A stretch of DNA of 64,000 bases from Bacteroidales bacterium (GTDB lineage: Bacteria > Bacteroidota > Bacteroidia > Bacteroidales > P3): positions 343,049 to 407,048 of the forward strand of contig JAFYSZ010000001.1 in assembly GCA_017559135.1 (NCBI GenBank). The letters run 5' to 3'. Shown piece after piece: positions 34,305 through 43,388 of the stretch. The translations under genes and the position numbers were made by a program. The notes under the pieces are model-generated. The model saw nothing but the letters and a program-made list of their open reading frames with translations. It did not search any database and had not been told where the DNA came from. Each line of letters begins with the position of its first letter. Positions within the stretch are counted from its first letter, which is position 1.

Positions 34305-35324
34305 ATGGAACGAAAAGAACTTGTTTCAAAAGATGGGTCTTCTATAATAATCTACACAAGCATAGACGGTAGCACTCAATTAGAGGTAACATTAAAAAAT
34401 GACACCGTTTGGCTAAACCGAGAACAAATGTCAAGTTTGTTTGGTAGAGATATAAAAACTATTGGTAAACACATAAACAACGCTTTAAAAGAAGAATTGC
34501 AAGGAGAGCCGGTTGTCGCAAAATTTGCGACAAGCAGAAAATATGGACGCAAAGAGGGACTTACTCAAAGTGTTAATATAGAATATTACAACCTTGAAAT
34601 GATAACCTCGGTAGGTTTTAGAGTAAAAAGCAAACAAGGTATAGAATTTAGAAAATGGGCAAATAAAGTTCTAAAAGAATACCTAATAAATGGTTATGTT
34701 ATAAATCAAAATTTAAAAATAGAAAGATACAATGAATTAAAAAAGGTTGTAAACCTTATGTCAAGGGCTATAAATATTCAAAACAATGTTTCTAATAACG
34801 AATATTCGGGATTATTTAATGTAATTAGCGATTATGTATATGCTCTTGACACATTAGATCGCTATGATTATCAAAATCTTTTCATTGACAAAACTACAAT
34901 AAATCAACGTTTTAAAGCAACATACGAAAATGCAATAGCAGCAATAAATGCCTTAAAAGAAAAATTCGGAAATAGTAAATGGTTTGCTAATGAAAAAGAC
35001 AATTCTTTTAAAAGTAGTATTGGGCAAATTTATCAAACCTTTGCAGGAGAAGAACTCTATCCTTCGGTAGAGGAAAAGGCTGCTATGTTGTTATATCTTG
35101 TCGTAAAAAATCATTCTTTTAGTGATGGCAACAAAAGAATTGCAGCAATGCTGTTCTTATGGTTTATGGAAAACAACGGCATTCTTTATAACGAAGAAGG
35201 AAATAAAAGAATAGCCGACAACACCTTAGTAGCACTAACTTTAATGATTGCAGAAAGCAAATCTGAGGAAAAAGATATTATGGTAAAAGTAGTAGTAAAT
35301 TTAATCAATAAAGAAAATAAATAA
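34305..35324 (+). CDS. RhuM-Fic/Doc fusion protein (probable toxin)
   Basis: 339 residues. N-terminal RhuM domain: DTVWLNREQMSSLFGRDIKTIGKHI (HTH-like), IEYYNLEMITSVGFRVKSKQGIEFRKWANKVLKEYLINGY. C-terminal Fic/Doc domain with the motif H270-S-F-S-D-G-N-K-R278. Doc-type proteins with Lys after GN phosphorylate targets such as EF-Tu, whereas Gly there would favour AMPylation; the target here is unknown. No adjacent antitoxin is visible. A perfect 21-bp palindrome falls in codons 70-76 (34513-34533). The gene sits between the 30-bp direct repeats. Confidence 0.88.
   Translation: MERKELVSKDGSSIIIYTSIDGSTQLEVTLKNDTVWLNREQMSSLFGRDIKTIGKHINNALKEELQGEPVVAKFATSRKYGRKEGLTQSVNIEYYNLEMITSVGFRVKSKQGIEFRKWANKVLKEYLINGYVINQNLKIERYNELKKVVNLMSRAINIQNNVSNNEYSGLFNVISDYVYALDTLDRYDYQNLFIDKTTINQRFKATYENAIAAINALKEKFGNSKWFANEKDNSFKSSIGQIYQTFAGEELYPSVEEKAAMLLYLVVKNHSFSDGNKRIAAMLFLWFMENNGILYNEEGNKRIADNTLVALTLMIAESKSEEKDIMVKVVVNLINKENK
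34513..34533. repeat. Perfect palindrome within the RhuM domain of RhuM-Fic
   Basis: Ten-base arms TTGTCGCAAA and TTTGCGACAA around a single A. It encodes the segment VVAKFAT, between the HTH-like part and the YYNL motif. A different perfect palindrome lies at the equivalent place in the second RhuM gene (44154-44180). Confidence 0.85.
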
Positions 35325-35328
35325 AAAT

Positions 35329-35358
35329 ATTATAATTTCTTTCGTATATTTGCCACAT
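35329..35358 (+). repeat. 30-bp direct repeat, right copy, at the flippase promoter
   Basis: Identical to 34234-34263. It ends 6 bases before the flippase ATG and carries its -7 box TATATTTG at 35345-35352. If the RhuM-Fic gene plus one repeat copy (1,095 bases) were removed, the polymerase-like gene and the flippase would be joined by a single promoter. Confidence 0.9.
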
Positions 35359-35364
35359 TGAATT

Positions 35365-36798
35365 ATGAAGAAATTTTTTGTTACTAATTTATTCTTCCTT
35401 TTGGCTTTGAATATTTTAATAAAGTCATTTTGGATTTTGGGAATTGACAGAGAGGTGCAAAATGCTTTGTCGGCAGATGTTTATGGAATGTATTATGCTC
35501 TCTTTAACTTCACCTATCTTTTTAACATCATACTTGATTTTGGCATTACAAACTACAATAATCGCACTATTGCACAACATACGCAACTACTTAAAAAATA
35601 CTTTGCTCGTATTGTACCTTTGAAATTCGCTCTTGCGGCAATTTATTTCATAATTATCCTGATTGCAGGTGCATTTTTAGGATATTCCTCCTATCAAATA
35701 AAATTTCTTTCTTGGATGTGCATAACACAAGTGCTTCAAAGTTTTATTTCTTATCTTAGAAGCAATATCACGTCTTTAATGTTGTTTAAAACCGATAGTA
35801 TAATTTCGGTTTTGGATAGGAGTTTATTGATTGTTTTTTGTGGACTTTTCCTTTGGAATGATAGTCTTCGCCCTCATTTTAGTATTGATATTTTTGTCTA
35901 TATTCAAACTCTCACAATGTTTATCACTTTCTTAGTGGCTTTGATTGTGTGTTTGTCAAAGACGGGACTTTTAAAACCAAAGTGGAATTTTGCTTTTAAT
36001 CTTCATATTCTTAAAGATGGTTTGCCATACGCTTTGCTTGGTTTGTTGATGGCTTGTTATAATAGAATGGATTCGGTAATGCTATTGGGTTTGGTTGATG
36101 ATGGTGGTGTTAGTTCGGGCATTTATGCGAGTGGATTCAGACTTGTGGATTCTGCAAATATGGTTGCTTATCTTTTTTCGGTGATTTTGCTTCCTTTGAT
36201 TGCTAAAATGATTAAGACTAATCAAAAGATAAATTCCGTTGTTGGTGCGGCTTTTCATCTTTTGCTTATAATCACTCTTGGTTTTGTTGCGGTTTCGCTT
36301 TGCTATTCAACCGAACTAATGGAGCTTCTTTACAATAAACATATTGCCGAAAGTGCTAAGGTTTATAGAATACTATCTTTTTGTTTTATTCCAATTTCTA
36401 TGACTTATATTTTCGGAACTGTACTTACGGCAAATGGTTCTTTGAAATACTTAAACTTGATTGCTGGTCTTGGAATGATTATGAATATTGGACTAAACTT
36501 TATCTTGATTCCTTTGTTTAAAGAAAACGGAGCGGCAATGACAAGTTTGATAACTCAAAGCGTTACGGCAATACTACAAGCGTGGTTGGCATTAAAAATA
36601 TTTAAGATAAAATTTGAATGGAGATATTGTTTAAAAATCATAAGTTTCATTGTAATTGTATTTTTTATTTCTATATTTGCACGACAACTTGAATTAAATT
36701 GGGTAATAAAAGCCTCAATTACTCTTGTTTTGATTGTGTTGGCTTCTTTCTTTGTAAAAATTTTTAGAATCAAAGAAATAAAAAATTTATTGACTTAA
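35365..36798 (+). CDS. Wzx-like polysaccharide flippase (MATE/MVF superfamily)
   Basis: 477-residue integral membrane protein with about 12-14 hydrophobic segments and the family's early RPF-like region (GIDREVQNALSADVYGMYYALFNFTYLFNIILDFGITNYNNRTIAQH), plus NIVGLNFIL-type motif (LGMIMNIGLNFILIPLFKENGAAMTSLITQ). Flips lipid-linked sugar units across the inner membrane. It heads the operon containing alpha-glucan genes, 12 bases before the next. Its last 20 codons contain a single repeat-like CAAAGAAATAAAAAA stretch. Its promoter -7 box lies in the 30-bp repeat. Confidence 0.82.
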   Translation: MKKFFVTNLFFLLALNILIKSFWILGIDREVQNALSADVYGMYYALFNFTYLFNIILDFGITNYNNRTIAQHTQLLKKYFARIVPLKFALAAIYFIIILIAGAFLGYSSYQIKFLSWMCITQVLQSFISYLRSNITSLMLFKTDSIISVLDRSLLIVFCGLFLWNDSLRPHFSIDIFVYIQTLTMFITFLVALIVCLSKTGLLKPKWNFAFNLHILKDGLPYALLGLLMACYNRMDSVMLLGLVDDGGVSSGIYASGFRLVDSANMVAYLFSVILLPLIAKMIKTNQKINSVVGAAFHLLLIITLGFVAVSLCYSTELMELLYNKHIAESAKVYRILSFCFIPISMTYIFGTVLTANGSLKYLNLIAGLGMIMNIGLNFILIPLFKENGAAMTSLITQSVTAILQAWLALKIFKIKFEWRYCLKIISFIVIVFFISIFARQLELNWVIKASITLVLIVLASFFVKIFRIKEIKNLLT

Positions 36799-36810
36799 AT
36801 AATTCATTAA

Positions 36811-38772
36811 ATGAAAGAGATATTTTTTGCTAAAAACGATTTATCTAATTTAGAGTACTCATTGAATAGAGAAGTGTTAAGAGCTAATGTCTCAAATGCT
36901 TATTCTTGTACTACACTTCCTTTTTGTAATACACGAAAGTATCACGGACTTTTAATTGTCCCTCAACCTAAATTAGATAATCAAAATCACGTTCTTTTAT
37001 CTTCCTTAGACGAAACAATAAGTCAAAATAATAATAGTTTTCATTTAGGACTTCATCGCTATCAAAATGGTGTTTATTCTCCAAAAGGACATAAATACTT
37101 GGAATCTTACGAACTTGGCGTTCTTCCAACACACACTTATAGAATTGGAAGTATTGTTTTGGTTAAACAAATGTTCTTTCAAGAAAAACAAGATAGGCTT
37201 TTGATAAAATATACTTTACAAGAGGCTTTACAAGAAATAGAATTGGAGCTACAACCTTTCTTAGCCTTTCGTCAAATTCATAAATTATCAAAAGCAAATA
37301 GCGATGCGGACACTTCTTTCAAGCAAGCCGAACAAGGTGTGTGCTTTAAGATGTATGAAAACTACACTCCACTCTATATTCAATTCTCAAAAAAAGTAGA
37401 ATACTTGCATCAACCTTATTGGTATTACAATTTTGAATACATAAAGGAAAGAGATAGAGGATACGATTATCAAGAAGATTTATTAGTTCCCGGAAAGTTC
37501 AAGGTAAACCTAAGAAAGGGAGAAAGCCTTTTTGTAAGTTGTGGTGTAGAGGAGGCAAATCCGTTTTTACTTAGCCAAGATTTTACAAAGGAAACCCATT
37601 GGCGTTTTCCAATTCAAACAACGGAAGATATACTTAAAAGAGCGGCAAGAATGTTCTTTTCACGCAAAGGAACAAAAGTAAACTTGGTTGCAGGCTTTCC
37701 TTGGTTTGGACGTTGGGGACGCGACACTTTTATTTCCTTACCGGGTCTTTGCATAGCACTTGACGATTGGAGAATGTTCCGTTTGGCAATTGACACAATG
37801 CTTGAAGACTTTAAAGATGGATTTTTCCCAAATATTGGAGAGGGAACGCAAGCCGCATACAATAGTATTGACGCTCCGCTTTGGTTTTTCTGGGCTTTGC
37901 AACAATATGCCTATATAAACGATGCGAGAAAAGAAGTTTGGCAAGCATACAATGGAGTGATGAGAAGTATTTTGGAGAATTTCTCGGAAGGAACCTCTAA
38001 TGTAAGAATGGATAGCAATTTCTTATTATGGCAAGGCGAAGATGGAAAAGCATTAACATGGATGGACGCAATCGTAAACGGCCAACCCGTAACACAAAGA
38101 AAAGGTTATGCCGTTGAAATCAATGCTTTGTGGTACAATGCCGTAATGTTTTATCGCGAACTTGCAAAACTACAATGTCAAGATGGAGAGATTGCAAAAT
38201 GGGACGAATTTGCAGCAAATTTTCCTACTAATTTCAAAGCAACATTTTGGTCAAAAGAATTAGGTTATCTTGCAGACTATGTTGATGGAAGTTACAAAGA
38301 TTTCTCGGTTCGTTGCAATATGATATTTGCTTCAAGTTTAGAATATAGCCCAATAAGCCCTAAGATTCGCCAACTAATAGTTGAAAAAGTCAAAGGAGAA
38401 CTTCTAACTCCAAGAGGACTAAGAACCCTTTCTCCTACCCACCCTAATTATCACGAAATCTACTTTGGCAATCAAGAACAAAGAGATAAGGCTTATCATA
38501 ACGGCACGGTGTGGCCTTGGCTTATAGGAGCATTTGCAGAAGCCTTTTTAAGAGTTTACGGAAAAGAGGCTATCGGTTACATAGAACAAATATACGAGGA
38601 GTTTGGTAATATATTATGTGATTATTGTGTAGGAAGCATTGCCGAGGTCTATGATGCAAACCCACCATACAAAGCGGGAGGAAGCATTTCGCAAGCATGG
38701 AGTGTGGCAGAGGTTTGTAGAATGAAATATATGATAGATAAGTGTAAACAATATAAAGACGCTCAATTATGA
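36811..38772 (+). CDS. Glycogen debranching enzyme (amylo-alpha-1,6-glucosidase, GH133)
   Basis: 653 residues. N-terminal bacterial/archaeal debranching domain (NREVLRANVSNAYSCTTLPFCNTRKYHGLLIVPQP) and C-terminal (alpha/alpha)6 catalytic domain with GFPWFGRWGRDTFISLPGL, DAPLWFFWALQQY, MDAIVNGQPVTQRKGYAVEINALWYNA and YHNGTVWPWLIGAFAEAF. Hydrolyses alpha-1,6 branches of glycogen-like alpha-glucan in the cytosol. Starts 12 bases after the flippase and overlaps the next gene by ATGA, so it is translated with the glucan synthase-like gene. Confidence 0.93.
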   Translation: MKEIFFAKNDLSNLEYSLNREVLRANVSNAYSCTTLPFCNTRKYHGLLIVPQPKLDNQNHVLLSSLDETISQNNNSFHLGLHRYQNGVYSPKGHKYLESYELGVLPTHTYRIGSIVLVKQMFFQEKQDRLLIKYTLQEALQEIELELQPFLAFRQIHKLSKANSDADTSFKQAEQGVCFKMYENYTPLYIQFSKKVEYLHQPYWYYNFEYIKERDRGYDYQEDLLVPGKFKVNLRKGESLFVSCGVEEANPFLLSQDFTKETHWRFPIQTTEDILKRAARMFFSRKGTKVNLVAGFPWFGRWGRDTFISLPGLCIALDDWRMFRLAIDTMLEDFKDGFFPNIGEGTQAAYNSIDAPLWFFWALQQYAYINDARKEVWQAYNGVMRSILENFSEGTSNVRMDSNFLLWQGEDGKALTWMDAIVNGQPVTQRKGYAVEINALWYNAVMFYRELAKLQCQDGEIAKWDEFAANFPTNFKATFWSKELGYLADYVDGSYKDFSVRCNMIFASSLEYSPISPKIRQLIVEKVKGELLTPRGLRTLSPTHPNYHEIYFGNQEQRDKAYHNGTVWPWLIGAFAEAFLRVYGKEAIGYIEQIYEEFGNILCDYCVGSIAEVYDANPPYKAGGSISQAWSVAEVCRMKYMIDKCKQYKDAQL

Positions 38773-40034
38773 AAGTACTAATGTTTGGTTGGGAATTTCC
38801 ACCACATATATCCGGAGGCTTAGGAACGGCTTGTTATGGTTTGACAAAAGCATTATATAACAAAGACGTAGAAATAATTTTCGTTGTTCCAAAAGCATTT
38901 GGAGATGAAGATACATCTCAAATAAGAATACTTTCTGCAAGTCAAGTAGTCAATACACTTACGCAAGAAGAAAGCAAAAAAATTGATCAAAAGGTTTCCT
39001 ACATTCAAATCAACTCTACAATCCTTCCTTACATTGGACAACAAGATTATTACAAGATTGTAGATTCTACAAAAGACCAAAAACAAACAACAATCAAGCA
39101 ACAATTTGACTTTAAAGGAGGATATGGAGAAAATCTTTTAGAAGAAGTGGAACGTTATGCTTTTATTGCGGCAAGCATTGCAAAACAAAACTCCTTTGAT
39201 GTAATACACGCACACGATTGGCTTTGTTATAAAGCAGGCGTGATAGCAAAACAAATAAGCAACAAACCACTTATCGTTCACGTTCACGCAACGGAGTATG
39301 ACAGAAGTGGAGAAAACATAAACCAAGACGTATATCGTGTTGAGAAATACGGAATGGACAATGCCGATAAAATAGTTGCGGTTAGCGATTTCACAAGAAA
39401 TATCATAATAACAAAATATCATCAATCGCCCGATAAGGTTATTACAATCCACAATGGAGTTGAGCAAAATAATTCAAAGAAATATTTTGTTAAAGCAAAG
39501 AATAAAAAAATTGTTTCTTTCATTGGTAGAATTACTTTTCAAAAAGGACCGGACTACTTTATTGAAGCGGCAGAAAAAGTTCTTAGAAAAGACAAAAATT
39601 TCCTTTTCATAATGGCAGGCAAAGGCGATATGCTAAACAAAATGGTAGCCTTAGTTGCCAAAAAGCGTATTTCAAAAAACTTTCTTTTCACAGGCTTTCT
39701 CAAAGGCGATGAAGTAAATCTATTACTAAGCCAAAGCGATATGTTTATTATGCCAAGCGTGTCAGAACCCTTTGGAATAGCACCATTAGAGGCGATGCAA
39801 AACGCCGTTCCTACCATAATAAGCAAACAAAGCGGTGTTTCAGAGGTATTAAGAAATACAATAAAAGTAGATTTTTGGGACACAGACGCCATAGCCAATG
39901 CAATCTATGCCATAGGCAACTATCCAACACTTTCAAACAAACTTTCAAAAGAAGGAAAGGCCGAAGCAATCAACACCACTTGGACAAAGGCGGCAGAGAA
40001 ATTAGTAGAATTATATAATCAAATGCAAAAATAA
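38769..40034 (+). CDS. Glycogen synthase-like GT4/GT5 glycosyltransferase
   Basis: 421 residues. The N-terminus MKVLMFGWEFPPHISGGLGTACYGLTKAL is the ADP/UDP-glucose glucan-synthase type (G-G-L-G-T). Further blocks: DVIHAHDWLCYKAGVIAKQ, IVHVHATEYDRSGE, VAVSDFTRNIIITKYH, ITIHNGVE, SFIGRITFQKGPDYFIEAAEKVL and PSVSEPFGIAPLEAMQN. It lies between a debranching enzyme and a GH57 enzyme, the usual Bacteroidetes glycogen cluster. The segment around residues 233-246 (NSKKYFVKAKNKK) has two CAAAG cores 21 nt apart and may be another weak repeat relic. Confidence 0.88.
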   Translation: MKVLMFGWEFPPHISGGLGTACYGLTKALYNKDVEIIFVVPKAFGDEDTSQIRILSASQVVNTLTQEESKKIDQKVSYIQINSTILPYIGQQDYYKIVDSTKDQKQTTIKQQFDFKGGYGENLLEEVERYAFIAASIAKQNSFDVIHAHDWLCYKAGVIAKQISNKPLIVHVHATEYDRSGENINQDVYRVEKYGMDNADKIVAVSDFTRNIIITKYHQSPDKVITIHNGVEQNNSKKYFVKAKNKKIVSFIGRITFQKGPDYFIEAAEKVLRKDKNFLFIMAGKGDMLNKMVALVAKKRISKNFLFTGFLKGDEVNLLLSQSDMFIMPSVSEPFGIAPLEAMQNAVPTIISKQSGVSEVLRNTIKVDFWDTDAIANAIYAIGNYPTLSNKLSKEGKAEAINTTWTKAAEKLVELYNQMQK

Positions 40035-40046
40035 AAACAAAACGTT

Positions 40047-41225
40047 ATGAAATCAATATGTTTTTACTTTCAAGTTCATCAACCACATAGGCTAAGACCA
40101 TATAGATTCTTTGATATAGGAGAAAGTCATAATTACTTTGACCAAATACAAAATCGTTGGATTTGCAAAAGAGTAGCAGAAAAATGTTATTTACCTGCAA
40201 ACAAACTAATACTTGATTTAATCAATCAACACAAAGGAGCATTCAAAGTAGCATATTCAATATCGGGAACAGCACTTGAACAATTTGAAGCATATTGTCC
40301 AGAAGTTATGGAATCTTTTCAAGCATTAGCAGCAACAGGTAGCGTAGAATTTCTTTGCGAAACCTATACGCATTCACTATCTGCTCTTGCCAGCGAAAAG
40401 GAATTTAAACAACAAGTGTTGATTCATAAAAAAATGATAGAAAAACACTTTAATATAACACCAAAAACATTCCGTAACACCGAACTTATTTATTCCGACA
40501 ACATAGGACGCATGGTTAAAGAATTAGGATTTAGAGCCCAACTTGCAGAAGGAGCAAAACACATCTTAGCATGGCGAAGCCCTAATTATCTTTACCAACA
40601 TGCAGAAAAAAATGGCTTACTCCTACTATTAAAAAACTACCAATTAAGCGATGACATAGCCTTTCGTTTCTCGCAACACTCATGGAACGGATTTCCTTTA
40701 ACCTGTGATAAATTTGTTTCTTGGCTTAACGACATTGAAAAAGTAGAAACAATCAATCTATTTATGGATTACGAAACCTTTGGCGAACATCAATGGAAAG
40801 AAACGGGAATATTTGAATTTCTTCGACACCTTCCTCAAACCGTTTTAGAAAAAAGCGACTTTAACTTTGCAACTCCAAGCGAGCTTGTAGAGAGATTAGA
40901 GCCAAAAGACGTAATTCTTGCACCCGAACCTTATTCTTGGGCTGATGAAGAAAGAGATGTAACCGCTTGGTTAGGCAATGACTTACAAGATGACGCATTT
41001 GAGCAAATTTATGAATTAGAAGAAAAAGTGCTTGCAACGGGAGACGAAGATATATTACGCACTTGGCGTTACCTTCAAACCTCTGACAACTTTTATTATA
41101 TGTGTACAAAATGGTTTTCGGACGGAGACGTTCACAAATACTTCAATCACTACGACTCTCCATACGAAGCATACATTAACTATATGAATGTTTTAATGGA
41201 TTTTAGACAAAGATTAGAAAAATAA
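40047..41225 (+). CDS. GH57-family alpha-amylase/glucanotransferase
   Basis: 392 residues starting MKSICFYFQVHQPHRLRPYRFFDIGE, the GH57 HQP motif. Nucleophile region NTELIYSDNIGRMVKELGF, and acid region NLFMDYETFGEHQWKETGIFEFLRHLP (D-YE-x-FG-x-H). Hydrolyses or transfers alpha-glucan chains in the cytosol. It is 12 bases after the glucan synthase-like gene and 3 bases before the next, so it is part of the same operon. Length is that of the short Bacteroidetes type that accompanies glycogen synthase. Confidence 0.92.
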   Translation: MKSICFYFQVHQPHRLRPYRFFDIGESHNYFDQIQNRWICKRVAEKCYLPANKLILDLINQHKGAFKVAYSISGTALEQFEAYCPEVMESFQALAATGSVEFLCETYTHSLSALASEKEFKQQVLIHKKMIEKHFNITPKTFRNTELIYSDNIGRMVKELGFRAQLAEGAKHILAWRSPNYLYQHAEKNGLLLLLKNYQLSDDIAFRFSQHSWNGFPLTCDKFVSWLNDIEKVETINLFMDYETFGEHQWKETGIFEFLRHLPQTVLEKSDFNFATPSELVERLEPKDVILAPEPYSWADEERDVTAWLGNDLQDDAFEQIYELEEKVLATGDEDILRTWRYLQTSDNFYYMCTKWFSDGDVHKYFNHYDSPYEAYINYMNVLMDFRQRLEK

Positions 41226-41228
41226 ACT

Positions 41229-42176
41229 ATGTCCAAAGACGCATACCACAAATTCTCTACACAAAATCCAAATCTACCCTTTTACTACCAAGAATGGTGG
41301 TTAAATGCCTTATACAACAATAATTGGGAGTGCTTAATCTATCAAGAAGGCGAAGAAATAATTGGAATAATGCCCTATTCAATTAAGAAAATCCTTTGTT
41401 TCAAAACCATAATGCCACCCCTACTATCCCCATATCAAGGACCATATCTTTCATTGCCTCAAAACATTGGAAATTCCAAAACCTACTCCATTGAAAACAA
41501 AGCCCTACAATACTTCTCCAACGAGTTAAACAAATTAGGGCTTCATTTCTACACACAAAAATTCAATCCACAAATAAAAAATTGGCTGGGCTTTCTTTGG
41601 AACGGCTTTCGCTCAACCACACACTACACTTATCGTTTCACAAACCTTGAAAACATAGAAGAAACCTTTAATCAAATAGACAAAGAATATAGAAGAAAGA
41701 TAAGAAAAACACAAGACCAAGTTTTTTTCACCGATACTCTTTCCACAGAAGAGGTTTACAAAATAAATATCCTTACCTACCAAAAGCAAAACAAAACATC
41801 TCCTTTCTCATTTGAATACTTTTCTCGCTTAGACCAAGAAGCCACAAAACAAGGAAAAGCAATTAAAGCAGGACTAAAAGATAAAGAAGGCAATATCTTA
41901 GCAACAAACTATTTAATAATAGACAATGAAGTTTGTTATCAACTCTTTTCTGCCTCCGATACAAAATATTCTCAACTAAATGCCCCAACCCTTTTGCTAT
42001 GGCATTCACTCCAATACGCCAATCAAAAAGGTTGTAAAATATACGACTTTACAGGTAGCATAATGCCACAAATAGAAACTTTCATACGCCACTTTGGAGC
42101 GGAACAAACACCATATTTCTATATAGAAAAACAATATTCAAAAATCTATTCACTCCTTAGAAAACTAAAACGATGA
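41229..42176 (+). CDS. GNAT/FemAB-like acyltransferase
   Basis: 315 residues with a duplicated GNAT-like layout: LPFYYQEWWLNALYNNNWECLIYQEGEEIIGIMPYSIKK, then IDKEYRRKIRKTQDQVFF and the C-terminal GNAT half LATNYLIIDNEVCYQLFSASDTKYSQLNAPTLLLWHSLQYANQKGCKIYDFTGS. This is the pattern of FemX/BioF2-type N-acyltransferases, which move amino acids or acyl groups to cell-wall or surface molecules. The substrate is unknown. It sits between the glucan genes and rlmH and overlaps rlmH by 4 bases. Confidence 0.68.
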   Translation: MSKDAYHKFSTQNPNLPFYYQEWWLNALYNNNWECLIYQEGEEIIGIMPYSIKKILCFKTIMPPLLSPYQGPYLSLPQNIGNSKTYSIENKALQYFSNELNKLGLHFYTQKFNPQIKNWLGFLWNGFRSTTHYTYRFTNLENIEETFNQIDKEYRRKIRKTQDQVFFTDTLSTEEVYKINILTYQKQNKTSPFSFEYFSRLDQEATKQGKAIKAGLKDKEGNILATNYLIIDNEVCYQLFSASDTKYSQLNAPTLLLWHSLQYANQKGCKIYDFTGSIMPQIETFIRHFGAEQTPYFYIEKQYSKIYSLLRKLKR

Positions 42177-42646
42177 ATATAAAACTCACAGTCATAGGAA
42201 AGACGGAAGAAAATCACCTAATCCAAGCCATAGAGGTTTATCTAAAACGATTAAAACACTATGTAAACTATGAAATCATAGTCCTTGCGGACATAAAAGG
42301 AGCAAAAAACCTATCCCCAGCAGAGATAAAAGAAAAAGAAGCCGAACTTCTTCTAAAACAAATAAGCAAATACGACAAAAACATACTCTTTGACGAAAAA
42401 GGCTCGCAATTCACAAGTGTAGAATTTTCGGATTATCTACAAAAACAAATGAATCAAGGCATCAAGAATTTAAACTTCATAGTCGGAGGAGCCTACGGAT
42501 TCTCCCCAAAAGTCTATCAAGCCGTCAAAGAAAAGATTTCCATTTCCAAAATGACGTTTTCACATCAAATGATACGACTTTTAATCACCGAACAAATCTA
42601 TCGAGCCTACACAATCCTCAATCACGAACCCTATCACAAAGAATAA
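42173..42646 (+). CDS. rlmH: 23S rRNA pseudouridine-1915 N3-methyltransferase RlmH
   Basis: SPOUT-class methyltransferase modifying pseudouridine 1915 of 23S rRNA in assembled ribosomes. 157 residues: MNIKLTVIGKTEENHLIQAIEVYLKRLKHY, then the knotted SAM site LNFIVGGAYGFSPKVYQAVKEK and SKMTFSHQMIRLLITEQIYRAYTILNHEPYHKE, the conserved C-terminus. It starts in the stop of the acyltransferase gene (ATGA) and is the last gene of the glucan operon. Confidence 0.96.
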   Translation: MNIKLTVIGKTEENHLIQAIEVYLKRLKHYVNYEIIVLADIKGAKNLSPAEIKEKEAELLLKQISKYDKNILFDEKGSQFTSVEFSDYLQKQMNQGIKNLNFIVGGAYGFSPKVYQAVKEKISISKMTFSHQMIRLLITEQIYRAYTILNHEPYHKE

Positions 42647-42664
42647 CAACAACAAACAATAGCC

Positions 42665-43384
42665 TTAGGGAAGAAAATCCCAATCAGGCTTTTTTAATTT
42701 CATAAACTCACAATCCTCCCTCAACAACTCCATATACCTTTCATAAGGAATATACCTACCACCCATTGATTTAAGATGAGGGGTTTCAAATTGACAATCA
42801 ATAAACTTACCACCAATAGAGCGAAGCATTTTAGCAAGATGAATAAGAGCCAACTTTGAAGCATTAGGCACAAGAGAAAACATACTCTCTCCAAAAAAAC
42901 ACTTTCCTAAACCAACACCATAAAGCCCACCAACAAGCCTTCCTCTCTTTTTTTCCTCACCTTCTCTTTCCCAAACCTCCACACTAAAAACAAATCCATA
43001 GTTATGCAATCTCGTATAAGCCTTTATCATATCCTCACCAAGCCAAGCACCCAATTCATCTATTCTATTATTAGCCGTAGCACAACCATTTATCACCCCA
43101 TTAAAATCTTTATTAACCGTAACCAAATACCTCTCTTGCTTAATCAATTGTTTCATAGAATGGCTTATATGAATCTCCTCAGGGAAGATAACAAACCTAT
43201 TCAAGGGACAATACCAAAAAGGCTCTTTACTATCACGATACGAAAACCAAGGGAAGAAACCATTGCAATAAGCAAACAAAAGCCTATCGGCCAACAAATC
43301 CCCACCAATTGCAACTAAACCATCTTGCTCACCATCATAAGGATTAGGAAACCATAAATCTCTATCTAATCTATAAACCGCCAT
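42665..43384 (-). CDS. aat: Leucyl/phenylalanyl-tRNA-protein transferase
   Basis: Adds Leu or Phe to proteins with N-terminal Arg or Lys, marking them for ClpAP (N-degron pathway). 239 residues with the family blocks FPNPYDGEQDGLVAIGGDLL, FPWFSYRDSKEPFWYCPLNRFV, GRLVGGLYGVGLGKCFFGESMFS, NASKLALIHLA and FIDCQFETPHLKSMGG. It converges on rlmH with only 18 bases between. The second RhuM gene ends 4 bases upstream of its start, so the two may be cotranscribed. Confidence 0.95.
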   Translation of the reverse strand: MAVYRLDRDLWFPNPYDGEQDGLVAIGGDLLADRLLFAYCNGFFPWFSYRDSKEPFWYCPLNRFVIFPEEIHISHSMKQLIKQERYLVTVNKDFNGVINGCATANNRIDELGAWLGEDMIKAYTRLHNYGFVFSVEVWEREGEEKKRGRLVGGLYGVGLGKCFFGESMFSLVPNASKLALIHLAKMLRSIGGKFIDCQFETPHLKSMGGRYIPYERYMELLREDCEFMKLKKPDWDFLP

Positions 43385-43388
43385 AATC

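Noticed and set aside
31620..35358. Complete integrative element or prophage
   Set aside because: No integrase, relaxase, transposase or structural phage gene and no tRNA attachment site; only an accessory block can be supported.
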